64,000 bases of DNA from Bradyrhizobium sp. CCBAU 53338. GTDB taxonomy: Bacteria > Pseudomonadota > Alphaproteobacteria > Rhizobiales > Xanthobacteraceae. Under the pieces are notes generated by a model that was not told the DNA's origin, searched no databases, and saw only the letters and a list, made by a program, of their open reading frames with translations. The stretch spans positions 3,720,001 through 3,784,000 of the forward strand of contig NZ_CP030048.1 in the NCBI RefSeq assembly GCF_015291665.1. Direction: 5' to 3'. A program made the translations under genes and the position numbers. Shown one piece after another: positions 44,979 to 55,467 of the stretch; the stretch's first letter is position 1, and every line of letters starts with the position of its first letter.

Positions 44979-45006
44979 TTGCTTCTCGCCGAAATGGCGC
45001 TATATA
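44979..45006 (+). promoter_or_regulatory. rpsB: Likely rpsB promoter
   Basis: TTGCTT at 44979-44984 and TATATA at 45001-45006 are 16 bases apart. The -10 lies in the perfect palindrome GCGCTATATAGCGC (44997-45010). The start would give a leader of about 110 bases before rpsB, which could hold S2 autoregulation. Confidence 0.5.
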
Positions 45007-45119
45007 GCGCGCCATCTCACACGGAAGCATGGCTCACAAGGCCGTCCGGTGGCAGCCGGGGCGACAACGCTCCGTTTTGCTCACACGCTTCCGGAGGAAC
45101 CAACCGGAGAATTAGAACG

Positions 45120-46115
45120 ATGGCACTACCCGATTTCACTATGCGTCAGCTGCTCGAAGCTGGTGTTCACTTTGGTCACCAGTCTCACCGCTGGAATCCG
45201 AAAATGGCTCCGTTCATTTTCGGCGCTCGCAACAACATCCACATCGTCGACCTCGCGCAGACCGTGCCGATGCTGCACGCGGCCCTCCAGGCCGTCAGCG
45301 ACACGGTTGCCAAGGGTGGCCGCATCCTGTTCGTCGGCACCAAACGCCAGGCGCAGGACGGCGTCGCTGATGCGGCCAAGCGCTGCGCGCAGTATTTCGT
45401 CAATTCGCGCTGGCTCGGCGGCACGCTGACCAACTGGAAGACGATCTCGGCTTCGATCAAGCGCCTGCGCCACCTCGACGAGGTGCTGGCCGGCGGCGAA
45501 GCCAATTCCTACACCAAGAAGGAGCGCCTGACGCTCCAGCGCGAGCGCGACAAGCTCGATCGCTCGCTCGGCGGCATCAAGGACATGGGCGGTCTGCCCG
45601 ACCTGATCTTCGTGATCGACACCAACAAGGAAGACATCGCGATCCAGGAAGCCCAGCGGCTCAACATCCCGGTCGCCGCGATCGTCGACACCAACTCCGA
45701 TCCGAAGGGCATCACCTACGTGGTGCCGGGCAATGACGACGCCGGTCGCGCGATCTCGCTCTATTGCGACCTGATCGCGCGCGCCGCGATCGACGGCATC
45801 TCGCGCGCCCAGGGCGAATCCGGGGTCGACATCGGCGCTTCGGTTCGTCCGGTCGCCGAAGAGCTGCCGGCTGCGTCCTCGAGCGGCTTCCAGGGCCTTG
45901 CCGGTCCCCGCGGCACCGCCGACGACCTCAAGAAGCTTCCGGGCGTCTCGGGCGCGATCGAGAAGAAGTTCAACGACCTCGGCATTTTCCACTACTGGCA
46001 GCTTGCCGAGCTCGACCACGACACCGCGCACAAGATCGGCGAAGAAGTCGGTCTGCCGAGCCGCGCGGATGCGTGGGTGGCCAAGGCCAAGGCGCTGACC
46101 GCGGAAGCGGAATAG
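45120..46115 (+). CDS. rpsB: 30S ribosomal protein S2 with C-terminal extension
   Basis: This 331-residue S2 protein starts [29 protein letters not shown]. It is much longer than the E. coli one (241). The extra ~80 residues (about 255-331), including [30 protein letters not shown], resemble a helix-hairpin-helix/SAP-like motif seen in alphaproteobacterial S2. The ATG at 45120 is preceded by GGAGG at 45092 and CGGAGAATTAGA. It is followed by tsf, as in nearly all bacteria. Confidence 0.96.
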   Translation: MALPDFTMRQLLEAGVHFGHQSHRWNPKMAPFIFGARNNIHIVDLAQTVPMLHAALQAVSDTVAKGGRILFVGTKRQAQDGVADAAKRCAQYFVNSRWLGGTLTNWKTISASIKRLRHLDEVLAGGEANSYTKKERLTLQRERDKLDRSLGGIKDMGGLPDLIFVIDTNKEDIAIQEAQRLNIPVAAIVDTNSDPKGITYVVPGNDDAGRAISLYCDLIARAAIDGISRAQGESGVDIGASVRPVAEELPAASSSGFQGLAGPRGTADDLKKLPGVSGAIEKKFNDLGIFHYWQLAELDHDTAHKIGEEVGLPSRADAWVAKAKALTAEAE

Positions 46116-46134
46116 TCAAAACGAGCGATGCGTT

Positions 46135-46153
46135 GGCCGGACAGGGTCCGGCC
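46135..46153 (+). terminator. Hairpin between rpsB and tsf, possible attenuator
   Basis: GGCCGGAC (46135-46142) and GTCCGGCC (46146-46153) form a perfect 8-base stem with an AGG loop, followed by a weakly T-rich stretch (GCCATTTCATT). It lies 20 bases after rpsB. A partial terminator between rpsB and tsf is also known in other bacteria. Confidence 0.45.
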
Positions 46154-46251
46154 GCCATTTCATTCAGTTGACGCGAATTCCTGAGATGGACCGCGGCGGG
46201 GCAATTGGAGCCACGCCGCGGCGAACCGGCAGGCAAGAAGGATTTTCAACG

Positions 46252-47175
46252 ATGGCAACGATCACTGCTGCGATGGTCAAGGATCTGCGCGAGTCCACCG
46301 GCGCAGGCATGATGGACTGCAAGGCCGCGCTGACCGAGAACGACGGCAACATGGAAGCGGCGCAGGATTGGCTGCGCAAGAAGGGCCTGTCGAAGGCCGC
46401 CAAGAAGTCGGGCCGCGTCGCGGCCGAAGGCCTCATCGGCGCGCTCACCAAGGGCACCAAGGGCGTCGTGGTCGAGGTCAACTCCGAGACCGACTTCGTC
46501 GCGCGCAACGGCCAGTTCCAGGGCCTGGTGAAGATGGTCGCGCAGGTCGCTTTCGACGCCGGCGCCGACGTCGAGAAGATCAAGGTTGCCAAGGTCGGTG
46601 ACGTCACGGTGGAAGCAGCGATCAACGACGCGATCGCCACCATCGGTGAGAACATGACGCTGCGCCGGGCCGCTTCGCTCGAAGTGAGCCAGGGCGTGGT
46701 GTCGAGCTATGTCCACGGTGCGGTCATCGACGGCGCCGGCAAGATGGGCGTGCTCGTTGCGCTGGAATCGCCCGGCAAGGCCGACGATCTCGCAGCGCTC
46801 GGCCGCCAGATCGCGATGCATGTCGCCGCCACCAACCCGCTCGCGCTCGACCCGACCGGCCTCGATCCGGCCGTCGTGAAGCGTGAGAAGGACGTGCTCG
46901 CGGACAAGTACCGCCAGCAGGGCAAGCCGGAGAACGTGATCGAGAAGATCGTCGAGTCCGGCCTGAAGACCTACTACAAGGAAGTCTGCCTGCTCGAGCA
47001 GGCCTTCATCCACGACACCGGCAAGTCGGTGGCGCAGGCGCTGAAGGAAGCCGAAGGCAAGGTCGGCGGCCCGGTGAAGATCGCCGGTTTCGTGCGCTAT
47101 GCTCTCGGTGAGGGCATCGAGAAGCAGGAATCGGACTTCGCGGCCGAGGTCGCGGCGGCCAGCGGCAAGAAGTAA
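46252..47175 (+). CDS. tsf: Elongation factor Ts
   Basis: This 307-residue protein exchanges GDP for GTP on EF-Tu. The N-terminal UBA-like domain [27 protein letters not shown] is exact for the family, and the TDFVARN motif is present ([16 protein letters not shown]). The ATG at 46252 follows AAGAAGGATT. An upstream open frame is not part of the gene. It is likely in one transcript with rpsB and pyrH. Confidence 0.97.
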   Translation: MATITAAMVKDLRESTGAGMMDCKAALTENDGNMEAAQDWLRKKGLSKAAKKSGRVAAEGLIGALTKGTKGVVVEVNSETDFVARNGQFQGLVKMVAQVAFDAGADVEKIKVAKVGDVTVEAAINDAIATIGENMTLRRAASLEVSQGVVSSYVHGAVIDGAGKMGVLVALESPGKADDLAALGRQIAMHVAATNPLALDPTGLDPAVVKREKDVLADKYRQQGKPENVIEKIVESGLKTYYKEVCLLEQAFIHDTGKSVAQALKEAEGKVGGPVKIAGFVRYALGEGIEKQESDFAAEVAAASGKK

Positions 47176-47176
47176 G

Positions 47177-47199
47177 CGCCGGAACACCTCCTTCCGGCG
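47177..47199 (+). repeat. Hairpin between tsf and pyrH
   Basis: CGCCGGAA (47177-47184) and TTCCGGCG (47192-47199) form a perfect 8-base stem with a 7-base loop just after the tsf stop. There is no T-tract, so it may stabilise mRNA or pause transcription rather than end it. Confidence 0.45.
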
Positions 47200-47236
47200 T
47201 GCCGCCGGAAGCGGCGCCCGGACAAGGAAAGTGCTC

Positions 47237-47953
47237 ATGACTGATCCGGTCTATCGTCGCGTCGTGATCAAGCTGTCCGGCGAATATCTCGCGGGACAGC
47301 AGGGCTTCGGCATCGACCAGCCGACCATGGACCGGGTTGCGGACGACCTGATCGCCGCCCGCCAGCTCGGATGCGAGGTGGCGGTCGTGATCGGTGGCGG
47401 CAATATCTTTCGCGGCGTCGAGGTCTCCTCGCGCGGTGTGTCGCGCCCGACCGGCGACACCATGGGCATGCTTGCCACCATGATGAACTGCCTCGCGCTC
47501 GAAGCCACGATCGAGCGCAAGGGCGCGCCGGCGAGGGCGCTCTCTGCCTTCGTCATGCCCGAGATCTCCGAGCTGTTCACCCGCATTGCGGCGCACAAAT
47601 ACCTTGCCGAGGGCCGCATCCTGCTGCTCGGCGGCGGAACCGGCAATCCGTTCTTCACCACGGACACGACGGCCGTGCTGCGCGCCGCCGAGATCGGCGC
47701 CCAGGCGGTGCTGAAGGCGACCAATGTCGACGGCGTCTACTCGGCGGATCCGAAGAAGGACCCGACGGCGACGCGGTTCGACCGGCTGACGCATTCGCAG
47801 GCGATCGAGGGTGGCTACAAGGTGATGGATGCGACCGCCTTCGCACTTGCCCGCGAGACGTCGCTGCCTATCATCGTATTTTCGATCGCGGAGCCGGGGG
47901 CGATCGGCGCGATTCTGCGCGGCGCCGGCCACGGGACTGTTGTCGCCGGCTGA
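47237..47953 (+). CDS. pyrH: UMP kinase
   Basis: This 238-residue amino acid kinase-fold enzyme makes UDP from UMP in pyrimidine nucleotide synthesis. The motifs [20 protein letters not shown] and [16 protein letters not shown] are all in place. It starts at ATG 47237 ([16 protein letters not shown]) after GGACAAGGAAAG. It sits between tsf and frr in the standard order. Confidence 0.96.
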   Translation: MTDPVYRRVVIKLSGEYLAGQQGFGIDQPTMDRVADDLIAARQLGCEVAVVIGGGNIFRGVEVSSRGVSRPTGDTMGMLATMMNCLALEATIERKGAPARALSAFVMPEISELFTRIAAHKYLAEGRILLLGGGTGNPFFTTDTTAVLRAAEIGAQAVLKATNVDGVYSADPKKDPTATRFDRLTHSQAIEGGYKVMDATAFALARETSLPIIVFSIAEPGAIGAILRGAGHGTVVAG

Positions 47954-48020
47954 CGGCACATCGGGTGCGCCCCGAGGGAGGGGCGCGGTGAGGTCGCCGG
48001 GTTACTGAAGGAGAAACGTG

Positions 48021-48584
48021 ATGGCCACGGGTAATTTCGACCTCAACGAAGTGAAGCGCCGCATGCAGGGCGCGGTCGCCTCGCTCAAGCACGAGCTTGG
48101 CGGCCTGCGCACGGGCCGCGCCTCGGCCTCGATGCTCGATCCGGTGCAGGTCGATGCCTATGGCAGTCACATGCCGCTCAACCAGCTCGCCACCGTCAGC
48201 GTGCCGGAGCCGCGCCTGATCTCGGTGCAGGTCTGGGACAAGTCGATGGTCAAGGCGGTCGAGAAGGCGATCGTCGATTCCAATCTCGGCCTGTCGCCTG
48301 CGACCGAAGGCCAGGTGCTGCGCCTGCGCATTCCCGAGCTCAACGAGGAGCGCCGCAAGGAGCTGGTCAAGGTCGCGCACAAATACGCCGAGGCCGCCAA
48401 GGTCGCCGCGCGCCACGTCCGCCGCGACGGTCTCGACGTGCTGAAGAAGCTCGAGAAGAATCACGAGATGTCGGAGGACGATCAGAAGCGTCACGCCGAC
48501 GAGGTGCAGAAGGCGACCGACGGCACCATCACCGAGATCGACCAGCTGCTGGCCGCCAAGGAAAAAGAAATCCTCACCGTTTAA
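48021..48584 (+). CDS. frr: Ribosome recycling factor
   Basis: This 187-residue protein releases ribosomes from mRNA after termination with EF-G. The family segments are clear: [35 protein letters not shown] and the final helices. The ATG at 48021 is preceded by AAGGAGAAA, a perfect ribosome binding site; a GTG just before it (48018) is less likely. It is followed after 12 bases by uppS. Confidence 0.97.
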   Translation: MATGNFDLNEVKRRMQGAVASLKHELGGLRTGRASASMLDPVQVDAYGSHMPLNQLATVSVPEPRLISVQVWDKSMVKAVEKAIVDSNLGLSPATEGQVLRLRIPELNEERRKELVKVAHKYAEAAKVAARHVRRDGLDVLKKLEKNHEMSEDDQKRHADEVQKATDGTITEIDQLLAAKEKEILTV

Positions 48585-48596
48585 GGCTTCTTTTCC

Positions 48597-49355
48597 ATGC
48601 CCAACGCCGCCGCGCCTGCAACTGAAGGACCCGACCGGTCCGACGCGCCTGCGCATGTCGCCATCATCATGGATGGCAACGGGCGCTGGGCGGCGGCGCG
48701 CGGCCTGCCGCGGGCGGAGGGACACCGCCGCGGCGTCGAGGCATTGCGCCGCGTGGTGCGTGCCTCGCATGAGCTCGGCATCCGCTATCTCACCATCTTC
48801 TCGTTCTCGTCGGAGAACTGGTCGCGCCCGGCGAGCGAGATCGGCGATCTCTTCGGTCTGCTCCGCCGCTTCATCCGCAACGATCTCGCGAGCCTGCATC
48901 GTGACGGCGTCAAGGTCCGCATCATCGGCGAGCGCGACGGGCTCGAGGGCGACATCTGTGCGCTGCTCAACGAGGCCGAGGAGTTGACGCGCGACAACAC
49001 GCGTCTCACGCTCGTCGTCGCTTTCAATTACGGCTCGCGGCAGGAGATCGCGAAGGCCGCACAAAAGCTTGCGCGCGAAGTCGCGGAAGGCAAACGCGAT
49101 CCTGCCTCGATCGATGCCGATTCAATCGGCGCCCATCTCGATGCGCCCGACATTCCCGATCCGGATCTCATCATCCGCACCAGCGGCGAGCAGCGCCTGT
49201 CGAATTTCCTGATGTGGCAGGCCGCCTATAGCGAGCTCGTGTTCGTGCCGGTGCACTGGCCCGACTTCGACAAGGCGGCGCTCGAAGGCGCGATCGCCGA
49301 ATTCGCCAGGCGCGAGCGCCGTTTCGGCGGCCTGGTCGCGAAATCAGCCTCGTGA
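48597..49355 (+). CDS. uppS: Undecaprenyl diphosphate synthase
   Basis: This 252-residue cis-prenyltransferase builds the C55 lipid carrier for peptidoglycan and O-antigen. The motif [13 protein letters not shown] includes the catalytic Asp26; [10 protein letters not shown] and the C-terminal [20 protein letters not shown] are typical. Its stop overlaps the cdsA GTG, indicating coupling. Confidence 0.96.
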   Translation: MPNAAAPATEGPDRSDAPAHVAIIMDGNGRWAAARGLPRAEGHRRGVEALRRVVRASHELGIRYLTIFSFSSENWSRPASEIGDLFGLLRRFIRNDLASLHRDGVKVRIIGERDGLEGDICALLNEAEELTRDNTRLTLVVAFNYGSRQEIAKAAQKLAREVAEGKRDPASIDADSIGAHLDAPDIPDPDLIIRTSGEQRLSNFLMWQAAYSELVFVPVHWPDFDKAALEGAIAEFARRERRFGGLVAKSAS

Positions 49356-50194
49356 GCGAATCGGACACCGCACCGGCAGGCACCAAGCCGGCCCCGAGCA
49401 ATCTCGTGATGCGAGTCCTCGCGGCGCTGGTGCTGGCGCCGTTGGCGATCGGTGCTGCCTACGTCGGCGGCTGGCTGTGGGCGCTGCTCGTGACCCTGGT
49501 GTCGGTCGGACTGTTCGCGGAATGGCTGATGGTCGTGGGCGCAGGCTCGACCGCGCTGACCGGGGCAGGGACGATCGTCATCGCCATGATGGGTTTGTGC
49601 GTTGCCGCCGGCGCGCTCAAGACCGCCATCATCGTCGGCTGCGTCGGCGGCGCGATCATCATGCTGATCGCACGCGGCAAGTTCATGTGGGCCGCGACCG
49701 GATTTGCCTATGCGTCGGCGGCGCTGCTGGCCTCGATCCTGGTGCGGAAGGATCTGGTCAACGGCTTCTCCGCGCTGATGTTCGTGCTGCTGGTGGTGTG
49801 GGCGACCGATATCGGCGGGTATTTCGCCGGCCGCGGCATCGGCGGACCGAAGCTGTGGCCGCGCGTCAGTCCCAAGAAGACCTGGGCGGGTGCGTTCGGC
49901 GGTTTTGCGGCGAGCCTTGCCGTCGCGTCGGGGTTTGCGGCTTTCGGCGTCGGAAAGGCAGTTCCGCTGCTGCTCGTCAGCGCCGTCCTGTCGGTGGTAT
50001 CGCAAGCTGGCGATCTGTTCGAATCCGCCGTCAAAAGACGCTTCGGCGTCAAGGATTCCAGTCACTTAATTCCGGGCCATGGCGGGCTTCTGGACCGCCT
50101 GGACGGCTTTGTCGCCGCCATCCTGGTGGCATGGATTATCGGTTTTCTCCGCCATGGTGTGCATAGCGCCGGAAGCGGTCTTATGGTTTGGTGA
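49352..50194 (+). CDS. cdsA: Phosphatidate cytidylyltransferase
   Basis: This 280-residue inner-membrane enzyme makes CDP-diacylglycerol for phospholipid synthesis. It has about seven membrane helices and the CdsA signature [39 protein letters not shown] near the C-terminus, which carries the catalytic aspartates. It starts with a GTG that overlaps the uppS stop. Confidence 0.95.
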   Translation: MSESDTAPAGTKPAPSNLVMRVLAALVLAPLAIGAAYVGGWLWALLVTLVSVGLFAEWLMVVGAGSTALTGAGTIVIAMMGLCVAAGALKTAIIVGCVGGAIIMLIARGKFMWAATGFAYASAALLASILVRKDLVNGFSALMFVLLVVWATDIGGYFAGRGIGGPKLWPRVSPKKTWAGAFGGFAASLAVASGFAAFGVGKAVPLLLVSAVLSVVSQAGDLFESAVKRRFGVKDSSHLIPGHGGLLDRLDGFVAAILVAWIIGFLRHGVHSAGSGLMVW

Positions 50195-50198
50195 GGAT

Positions 50199-51422
50199 AT
50201 GAGCGCAGTCCCTTTGCGGAACAACAAGCTCGCTGTGTCGGACATCCGCAGCGTCACGGTTCTCGGCGCCACCGGCTCGATCGGCGACAGCACGATGGAT
50301 CTGCTGCGCGCTTCGCCCGAGCGCTATCGCGTCGAAGCCCTGACGGCGAACAGCAATGTCGAAGCGCTGGCCAAGCTCGCGAAGGAGTTTTCCGCGCGCT
50401 ACGTCGCGATCGCGGACAGCACCAGGCTCGCCGACCTGAAGGCTGCACTTGCCGGCACGAGCACGGAATGCGGCGCCGGCGAAAGCGCCGTGATCGAGGC
50501 CGGCGCGCGTCCGGCCGATTGGGTGATGGCGGCCGTCAGCGGCGCGGCCGGATTGAAGCCGGCCCTGGCTGCGGTCGATCGCGGTGCGCATGTCGCGCTC
50601 GCCAACAAGGAATGCCTGGTTTGCGCCGGCGATTTCTTCATGCAGCGCGCGGCGAAAGCGGGCGCCTGTATCCTGCCGGCTGATTCCGAGCACAACGCGC
50701 TGTTTCAGGCCCTGGCCTCGGGCAATCGCGACGAACTGGTCCGCGTCATCATCACCGCCTCGGGCGGACCGTTCCGGACCTGGAAGAGCGCCGACATCGA
50801 GCAAGCCACCCTCGCGCAGGCCCTGAAGCATCCGAACTGGAGCATGGGCCAGAAAATCACGATCGATTCCGCCTCGATGATGAACAAGGGTCTCGAGGTG
50901 ATCGAGGCCTCCTATCTGTTCGCACTGTCGCCGGACGAGATCGACGTGCTGGTGCATCCCCAGTCGATCATCCACGGCATGGTCGAGTTCTCCGACTGCT
51001 CCGTGGTGGCCCAGCTCGGCTCGCCCGACATGCGCACGCCGATCGCCCATTGCCTCGGCTGGCCCGACCGGATCAAGGGTCCGGCGGCCAAGCTCGATCT
51101 GGCCAAGATCGGCCAGCTCACGTTCGAGGCGCCGGATTTCGAGCGATTCCCAGGGTTACGTTTGGCCTTCGATTCGCTGCGGCACGGGAAGGGCGCGACC
51201 ACTGTGTACAATGCCGCCAACGAGGTCGCGGTCGCGGCCTTTATCGCGGGCAAGATCCGGTTCGGCGCCATCGCCCGGCTGGTCGAGGCGACGCTGGAGG
51301 ACTGGATCCGGGGCGGGAACCACGGCCCCATGACTTCAGCGGACGACGCAATAAACATTGACCATGTTTCGCGAAATAAAGCTGCCGCCCTATTGCCTCA
51401 AATTGCCTTAAAGGCATCCTAG
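50199..51422 (+). CDS. dxr: 1-deoxy-D-xylulose-5-phosphate reductoisomerase
   Basis: This 407-residue enzyme catalyses the second step of the MEP isoprenoid pathway, making 2-C-methyl-D-erythritol 4-phosphate with NADPH. The NADPH-binding [10 protein letters not shown] and the active-site [12 protein letters not shown] and SASGGPFR-like (here [10 protein letters not shown]) segments are present. I placed the start at ATG 50199, four bases after the cdsA stop codon and behind a GTGAGGA ribosome binding site; the upstream frame overlaps cdsA. Confidence 0.95.
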   Translation: MSAVPLRNNKLAVSDIRSVTVLGATGSIGDSTMDLLRASPERYRVEALTANSNVEALAKLAKEFSARYVAIADSTRLADLKAALAGTSTECGAGESAVIEAGARPADWVMAAVSGAAGLKPALAAVDRGAHVALANKECLVCAGDFFMQRAAKAGACILPADSEHNALFQALASGNRDELVRVIITASGGPFRTWKSADIEQATLAQALKHPNWSMGQKITIDSASMMNKGLEVIEASYLFALSPDEIDVLVHPQSIIHGMVEFSDCSVVAQLGSPDMRTPIAHCLGWPDRIKGPAAKLDLAKIGQLTFEAPDFERFPGLRLAFDSLRHGKGATTVYNAANEVAVAAFIAGKIRFGAIARLVEATLEDWIRGGNHGPMTSADDAINIDHVSRNKAAALLPQIALKAS

Positions 51423-51466
51423 GTAGTTCGGGGCCAGGGCCTTGCGGCGCTGGATGAGGGGAATCG

Positions 51467-52618
51467 ATGTCTGACTTTTTCGTCCATAGTTTCAATACGT
51501 TGAGCCATGGGCTCCTCGGCTACGCGGTTCCGTTCCTGTTCGTCCTGACCATCGTCGTGTTCTTCCACGAGCTCGGCCATTTCCTGGTCGCGCGCTGGGC
51601 CGGCGTTCGGGTGTTAACCTTTTCGCTCGGGTTCGGGCCTGAGCTGGTCGGGTTCAACGACCGTCACGGCACCCGCTGGAAGATTTCGGCGATCCCGCTC
51701 GGCGGCTACGTCAAGTTCTTCGGCGACGAGGGTGAGGCGTCCACCCCGTCGGCCGAGACGCTCGCAGCCATGACGGCAGAGGAGCGCGCCGGCAGCTTCC
51801 ACTACAAGAAGGTCGGTCCGCGCGCCGCCATCGTCGCCGCTGGTCCGATTGCCAATTTCATTCTCGGAGCCCTGATTTTCGCAGGCATGGCCCTGTATTA
51901 CGGCAAGCCGAGCACGATCGCGCGCGTGGACGGCATCGTTGCCGACGGCGCTGCGGCCGCCGCCGGCTTCAAGATCGGCGACGTCGTCATCCAGATCGAC
52001 GGCAAGCCGATCGAGAGCTTTGCCGACATGCAGCGGATCGTCGCGACGAGCGCCGGTTCAGCGCTGGTTTTCCAGGTGAAGCGGGATGGCGGCATGGTGT
52101 CGCTCACCGCGACGCCGGCGCTGCTGGAGCGAAAGGATCCGTTCGGCAACCGCCATCGGGTCGGCGTGCTCGGCGTCGAGCACAAGTCCCAGGCGGGTGA
52201 GGTCTCGACCGCGCCGGTCGGGGTGGGCGAGGCGCTCAAGATCGGGGGCGAGCAGGTCTGGTTCATCATCAGCAGCACCTTCAAGTTCCTGGGTTCGCTC
52301 TTCATGGGGCAGGGCAATCCGAGCGAGGTCAGCGGTGTCCTCGGCATCGCCAAGATGTCGGGGCAGGCGGCCAGCGCCGGGTTCCAGTTCGTGATCAATC
52401 TGTGCGCCGTGCTCTCGGTCTCGATCGGGCTGTTGAACCTGTTCCCGATCCCGCTGCTCGATGGCGGTCATCTTCTGTTCTACACGGCCGAGGTGGTCCG
52501 CGGCCGTCCGTTGTCCGAGCGCACCCAGGAAATGGGGTTCCGAATCGGCCTTGGTCTGGTGCTGATGCTGATGGTGTTCGCGACCTACAACGACATTCTT
52601 CGGATGGCGGCGTCCTGA
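51467..52618 (+). CDS. rseP: Site-2 metalloprotease RseP
   Basis: This 383-residue inner-membrane zinc protease cleaves anti-sigma factors and leftover signal peptides. The HELGH active-site motif is at residues 34-38, a PDZ domain lies at about 130-200 (GAAAAAGFKIGDVVIQIDGKPI) and the third zinc ligand is in NLFPIPLLDGGHLLF near the C-terminus. Only one PDZ domain is obvious, against two in E. coli. It follows dxr by 44 bases. Confidence 0.95.
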   Translation: MSDFFVHSFNTLSHGLLGYAVPFLFVLTIVVFFHELGHFLVARWAGVRVLTFSLGFGPELVGFNDRHGTRWKISAIPLGGYVKFFGDEGEASTPSAETLAAMTAEERAGSFHYKKVGPRAAIVAAGPIANFILGALIFAGMALYYGKPSTIARVDGIVADGAAAAAGFKIGDVVIQIDGKPIESFADMQRIVATSAGSALVFQVKRDGGMVSLTATPALLERKDPFGNRHRVGVLGVEHKSQAGEVSTAPVGVGEALKIGGEQVWFIISSTFKFLGSLFMGQGNPSEVSGVLGIAKMSGQAASAGFQFVINLCAVLSVSIGLLNLFPIPLLDGGHLLFYTAEVVRGRPLSERTQEMGFRIGLGLVLMLMVFATYNDILRMAAS

Positions 52619-52792
52619 TAGGGGCTTTTTTGTGGCGTTGCTGTTGAGCAACGTCTTGGAATGAAATTGAAATTACGGCGCGCTCGGCCGTTTGCGGCGT
52701 CGGGGAAATTGGCTACAAGCGGCTTGAACTTGGGGAATCTCCCAGACCGGCTTTGGGGTTGGGTCTGGTACGTTGATAAGGGCGCGTTGCGC

Positions 52793-55333
52793 ATGAAGTT
52801 TGGACTGCGACTCCGGGGGGGCTTGCTCGCAACCCTGATCATGTTCGGCGCGCCGGTGATTGCCCCGGTTGGGGCTGTTTTTGTGTCTTCGTCTGCGCTC
52901 GCCCAGACCGTGCAGTCGATTTCCGTCGAAGGGAATCGCCGCGTCGAGGTGGAGACGATCCGGTCCTATTTCAAGGCCGGCCCCGGCGGTCGCCTCGATC
53001 AGGCTGCCATCGATGACGGCCTCAAGGCGCTGATCGAAACCGGCCTGTTCCAGGACGTGAAGATCAACCGCGGCGCCGGCGGCCAGCTCATTGTCTCCGT
53101 GGTGGAAAACCCGGTGATCGGGCGCATTGCGTTCGAAGGCAACAAGAAGATCAAGGACGAGCAGCTCACCGCCGAGGTCCAGTCGAAGGCCCGCGGCACG
53201 TTCTCCCGCGCCATGGTGCAGTCGGACACGCTGCGAATCGCCGAAATCTATCGCCGCTCCGGCCGGTACGACGTCACCGTCGTGCCTGAAATCATCGAGC
53301 AGCCGAACAACCGCGTCGATCTCGTCTTCACGATCAACGAAGGCGCCAAGACCGGCGTGAAGTCGATCGAGTTCATCGGCAACAATGCGTTCTCGTCCTA
53401 CCGCCTGCGCGACGTCATCAAGACGCGCGAGACGAATCTGCTCAGTTTCCTCGGCAGCGGCGACGTTTACGATCCTGATCGCGTCGAAGCCGACCGCGAC
53501 CTGATTCGCCGTTTCTACCTGAAGAACGGCTTCGCCGACGTTCAGGTCGTGGCCGCGCTCACCGAATACGATCCGGCCAAGAAGGGCTTCAACGTCACCT
53601 TCAAGATCGAGGAAGGCCAGCAGTACCGCGTCGGCAGCGTCGATTTCCGCACCAGCATCGCGAACTTCGACCCAAGCACGTTGCGCTCCTTCTCGCGCGT
53701 CAATGTCGGTTCGCTCTACAACGTCGAATCGGTCGAGAAATCGGTCGAGGACATGCAGATCGAGGCCTCGCGTCGCGGCTACGCCTTCGCGATGGTGCGT
53801 CCGGGTGGCGATCGCAATTTCGACGCCCACACCGTCTCCGTCGTGTTCAACGTCGACGAGGGCCCGCGCACCTATATCGAGCGCATCAACATCCGCGGCA
53901 ACACCCGTACCCGCGACTATGTGATCCGCCGCGAGTTCGATATTTCGGAGGGCGATGCCTACAACCGCGCGCTGGTCGACCGCGCCGAGCGCCGCCTGAA
54001 GAACCTCGACTACTTCAAGACCGTGAAGATCACGACGGAGCCGGGCTCCTCCAGCGACCGCGTCATCCTGGTCGTCGATCTCGAAGAGAAGTCGACCGGC
54101 GACTTCTCGGTCTCGGGCGGCTACTCCACGACCGACGGTGCGCTGGCCGAAGTCTCGGTCTCCGAGCGCAACCTGCTCGGCCGCGGCCTGTTCGCCAAGG
54201 CCTCGGTGACCTATGGCCAGTATGCCCGCGGCTACTCGCTGTCGTTCGTCGAGCCCTATCTGCTCGACTATCGCGTCGCGCTCGGCCTCGACCTCTATCA
54301 GCGCACCCAGCTGTCCAACAGCTACATCTCCTACGGCACCAAGACGCTGGGCTTCAGCCCACGCCTCGGCTTCCAGCTGCGCGAGGACCTGGCGCTCCAG
54401 CTGCGTTATTCGATCTACCAGCAGGAAATCTCGCTGCCGTACTACCTGGCGAACTGCAACAACGTCCTTGGTTCGTCGGCATTCAACCCGAGCCCGGCCT
54501 TTGCTGCGACGCAGACGCCGCCGATCGACCTTAGCTCGACGAGTGGCCTCGGCTGCTACAGCGACGGCGAAGCCTCGCTGCCGGTGCGCAAGGAGCTTGC
54601 GAGCGGCAAGACGCTGACGTCGGCGCTCGGCTACACGCTGACCTACAACACGCTCGACAACAACAAGAACCCGACCGACGGCCTGCTCGTCGACTTCAGG
54701 CAGGACTTCGCCGGCGTGGGCGGCGACGTCTCCTACCTGAAGACCGTGGCCGATGCGAAGTACTACCAGTCGCTGGTGTCCGACCTCGTCGGCGTGCTCC
54801 ACGTCCAGGGCGGTATCCTGAACAAGATCGGCAGCGACGACCTGCGCATGCTGGATCACTTCCAGATGGGCCCGAATCTCGTCCGAGGCTTCGCGCCGAA
54901 CGGCATTGGCCCGCGCGACCTCAACCCCTACGGCACGCAGGACGCGCTCGGCGGCACCAAGTACTGGGGCGCTTCGCTCGAGTTGCAGATGCCGTTCTGG
55001 TTCCTGCCGAAGGAAGTGGGTCTGAAGGGTGCGGTCTACGCCGACGCCGGTGGTCTCTACGACTACAAGGGCCCCACGACGTGGTCTGTAACCAACGAAA
55101 TGACCACGACCGCGAACTCGTCCTGTACGCCGTCGACCGTCAATCCGAATTCCACGGGAACCTGTACCGGCCTGGTTTACGACGACAGCAAGGTCATCCG
55201 GTCGTCGGTCGGTGTCGGTCTGATCTGGGCCTCGCCGTTCGGTCCGCTGCGCTTCGACTACGCGGTGCCGCTCACCAAGGGCAAGTATGACCGCGTGCAG
55301 GAATTCCGGTTCGGCGGTGGCACGTCGTTCTAA
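52793..55333 (+). CDS. bamA: Outer-membrane protein assembly factor BamA
   Basis: This 846-residue protein inserts beta-barrels into the outer membrane. After a signal peptide (ending SSALAQT) come five POTRA domains (about 38-430; first QSISVEGNRRVEVETIRSYF), then a 16-strand barrel. The conserved VRGF motif is present as LVRGFAPNGIGPRD, and the C-terminus ends FRFGGGTSF with the terminal Phe. The frame is open upstream from 52661, but the ATG at 52793 gives a proper signal peptide. Confidence 0.96.
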   Translation: MKFGLRLRGGLLATLIMFGAPVIAPVGAVFVSSSALAQTVQSISVEGNRRVEVETIRSYFKAGPGGRLDQAAIDDGLKALIETGLFQDVKINRGAGGQLIVSVVENPVIGRIAFEGNKKIKDEQLTAEVQSKARGTFSRAMVQSDTLRIAEIYRRSGRYDVTVVPEIIEQPNNRVDLVFTINEGAKTGVKSIEFIGNNAFSSYRLRDVIKTRETNLLSFLGSGDVYDPDRVEADRDLIRRFYLKNGFADVQVVAALTEYDPAKKGFNVTFKIEEGQQYRVGSVDFRTSIANFDPSTLRSFSRVNVGSLYNVESVEKSVEDMQIEASRRGYAFAMVRPGGDRNFDAHTVSVVFNVDEGPRTYIERINIRGNTRTRDYVIRREFDISEGDAYNRALVDRAERRLKNLDYFKTVKITTEPGSSSDRVILVVDLEEKSTGDFSVSGGYSTTDGALAEVSVSERNLLGRGLFAKASVTYGQYARGYSLSFVEPYLLDYRVALGLDLYQRTQLSNSYISYGTKTLGFSPRLGFQLREDLALQLRYSIYQQEISLPYYLANCNNVLGSSAFNPSPAFAATQTPPIDLSSTSGLGCYSDGEASLPVRKELASGKTLTSALGYTLTYNTLDNNKNPTDGLLVDFRQDFAGVGGDVSYLKTVADAKYYQSLVSDLVGVLHVQGGILNKIGSDDLRMLDHFQMGPNLVRGFAPNGIGPRDLNPYGTQDALGGTKYWGASLELQMPFWFLPKEVGLKGAVYADAGGLYDYKGPTTWSVTNEMTTTANSSCTPSTVNPNSTGTCTGLVYDDSKVIRSSVGVGLIWASPFGPLRFDYAVPLTKGKYDRVQEFRFGGGTSF

Positions 55334-55350
55334 TTCGAACAGGGCATGAC

Positions 55351-55380
55351 CCGGCCTCTGGGCAGTTTCCTCGAGGCCGG
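55351..55380. repeat. Hairpin between bamA and lpxD
   Basis: CCGGCCTC (55351-55358) and GAGGCCGG (55373-55380) form a perfect 8-base inverted repeat with a 14-base loop, 18 bases after the bamA stop. No T-tract follows on the plus strand, so it is unlikely to stop transcription fully. Confidence 0.45.
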
Positions 55381-55467
55381 TCGCCAAAAAGATCGTGCTC
55401 AATCCGTGAGATAAGGCATGATGCGGCCTGACCGCTTCATGCCGAAGCCGGACCGCGACGGGGTGGA

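Noticed and set aside
52673..55402. Antisense frame of 909 codons under bamA
   Set aside because: It mirrors bamA, which has complete POTRA and barrel features; no independent start or family evidence exists.
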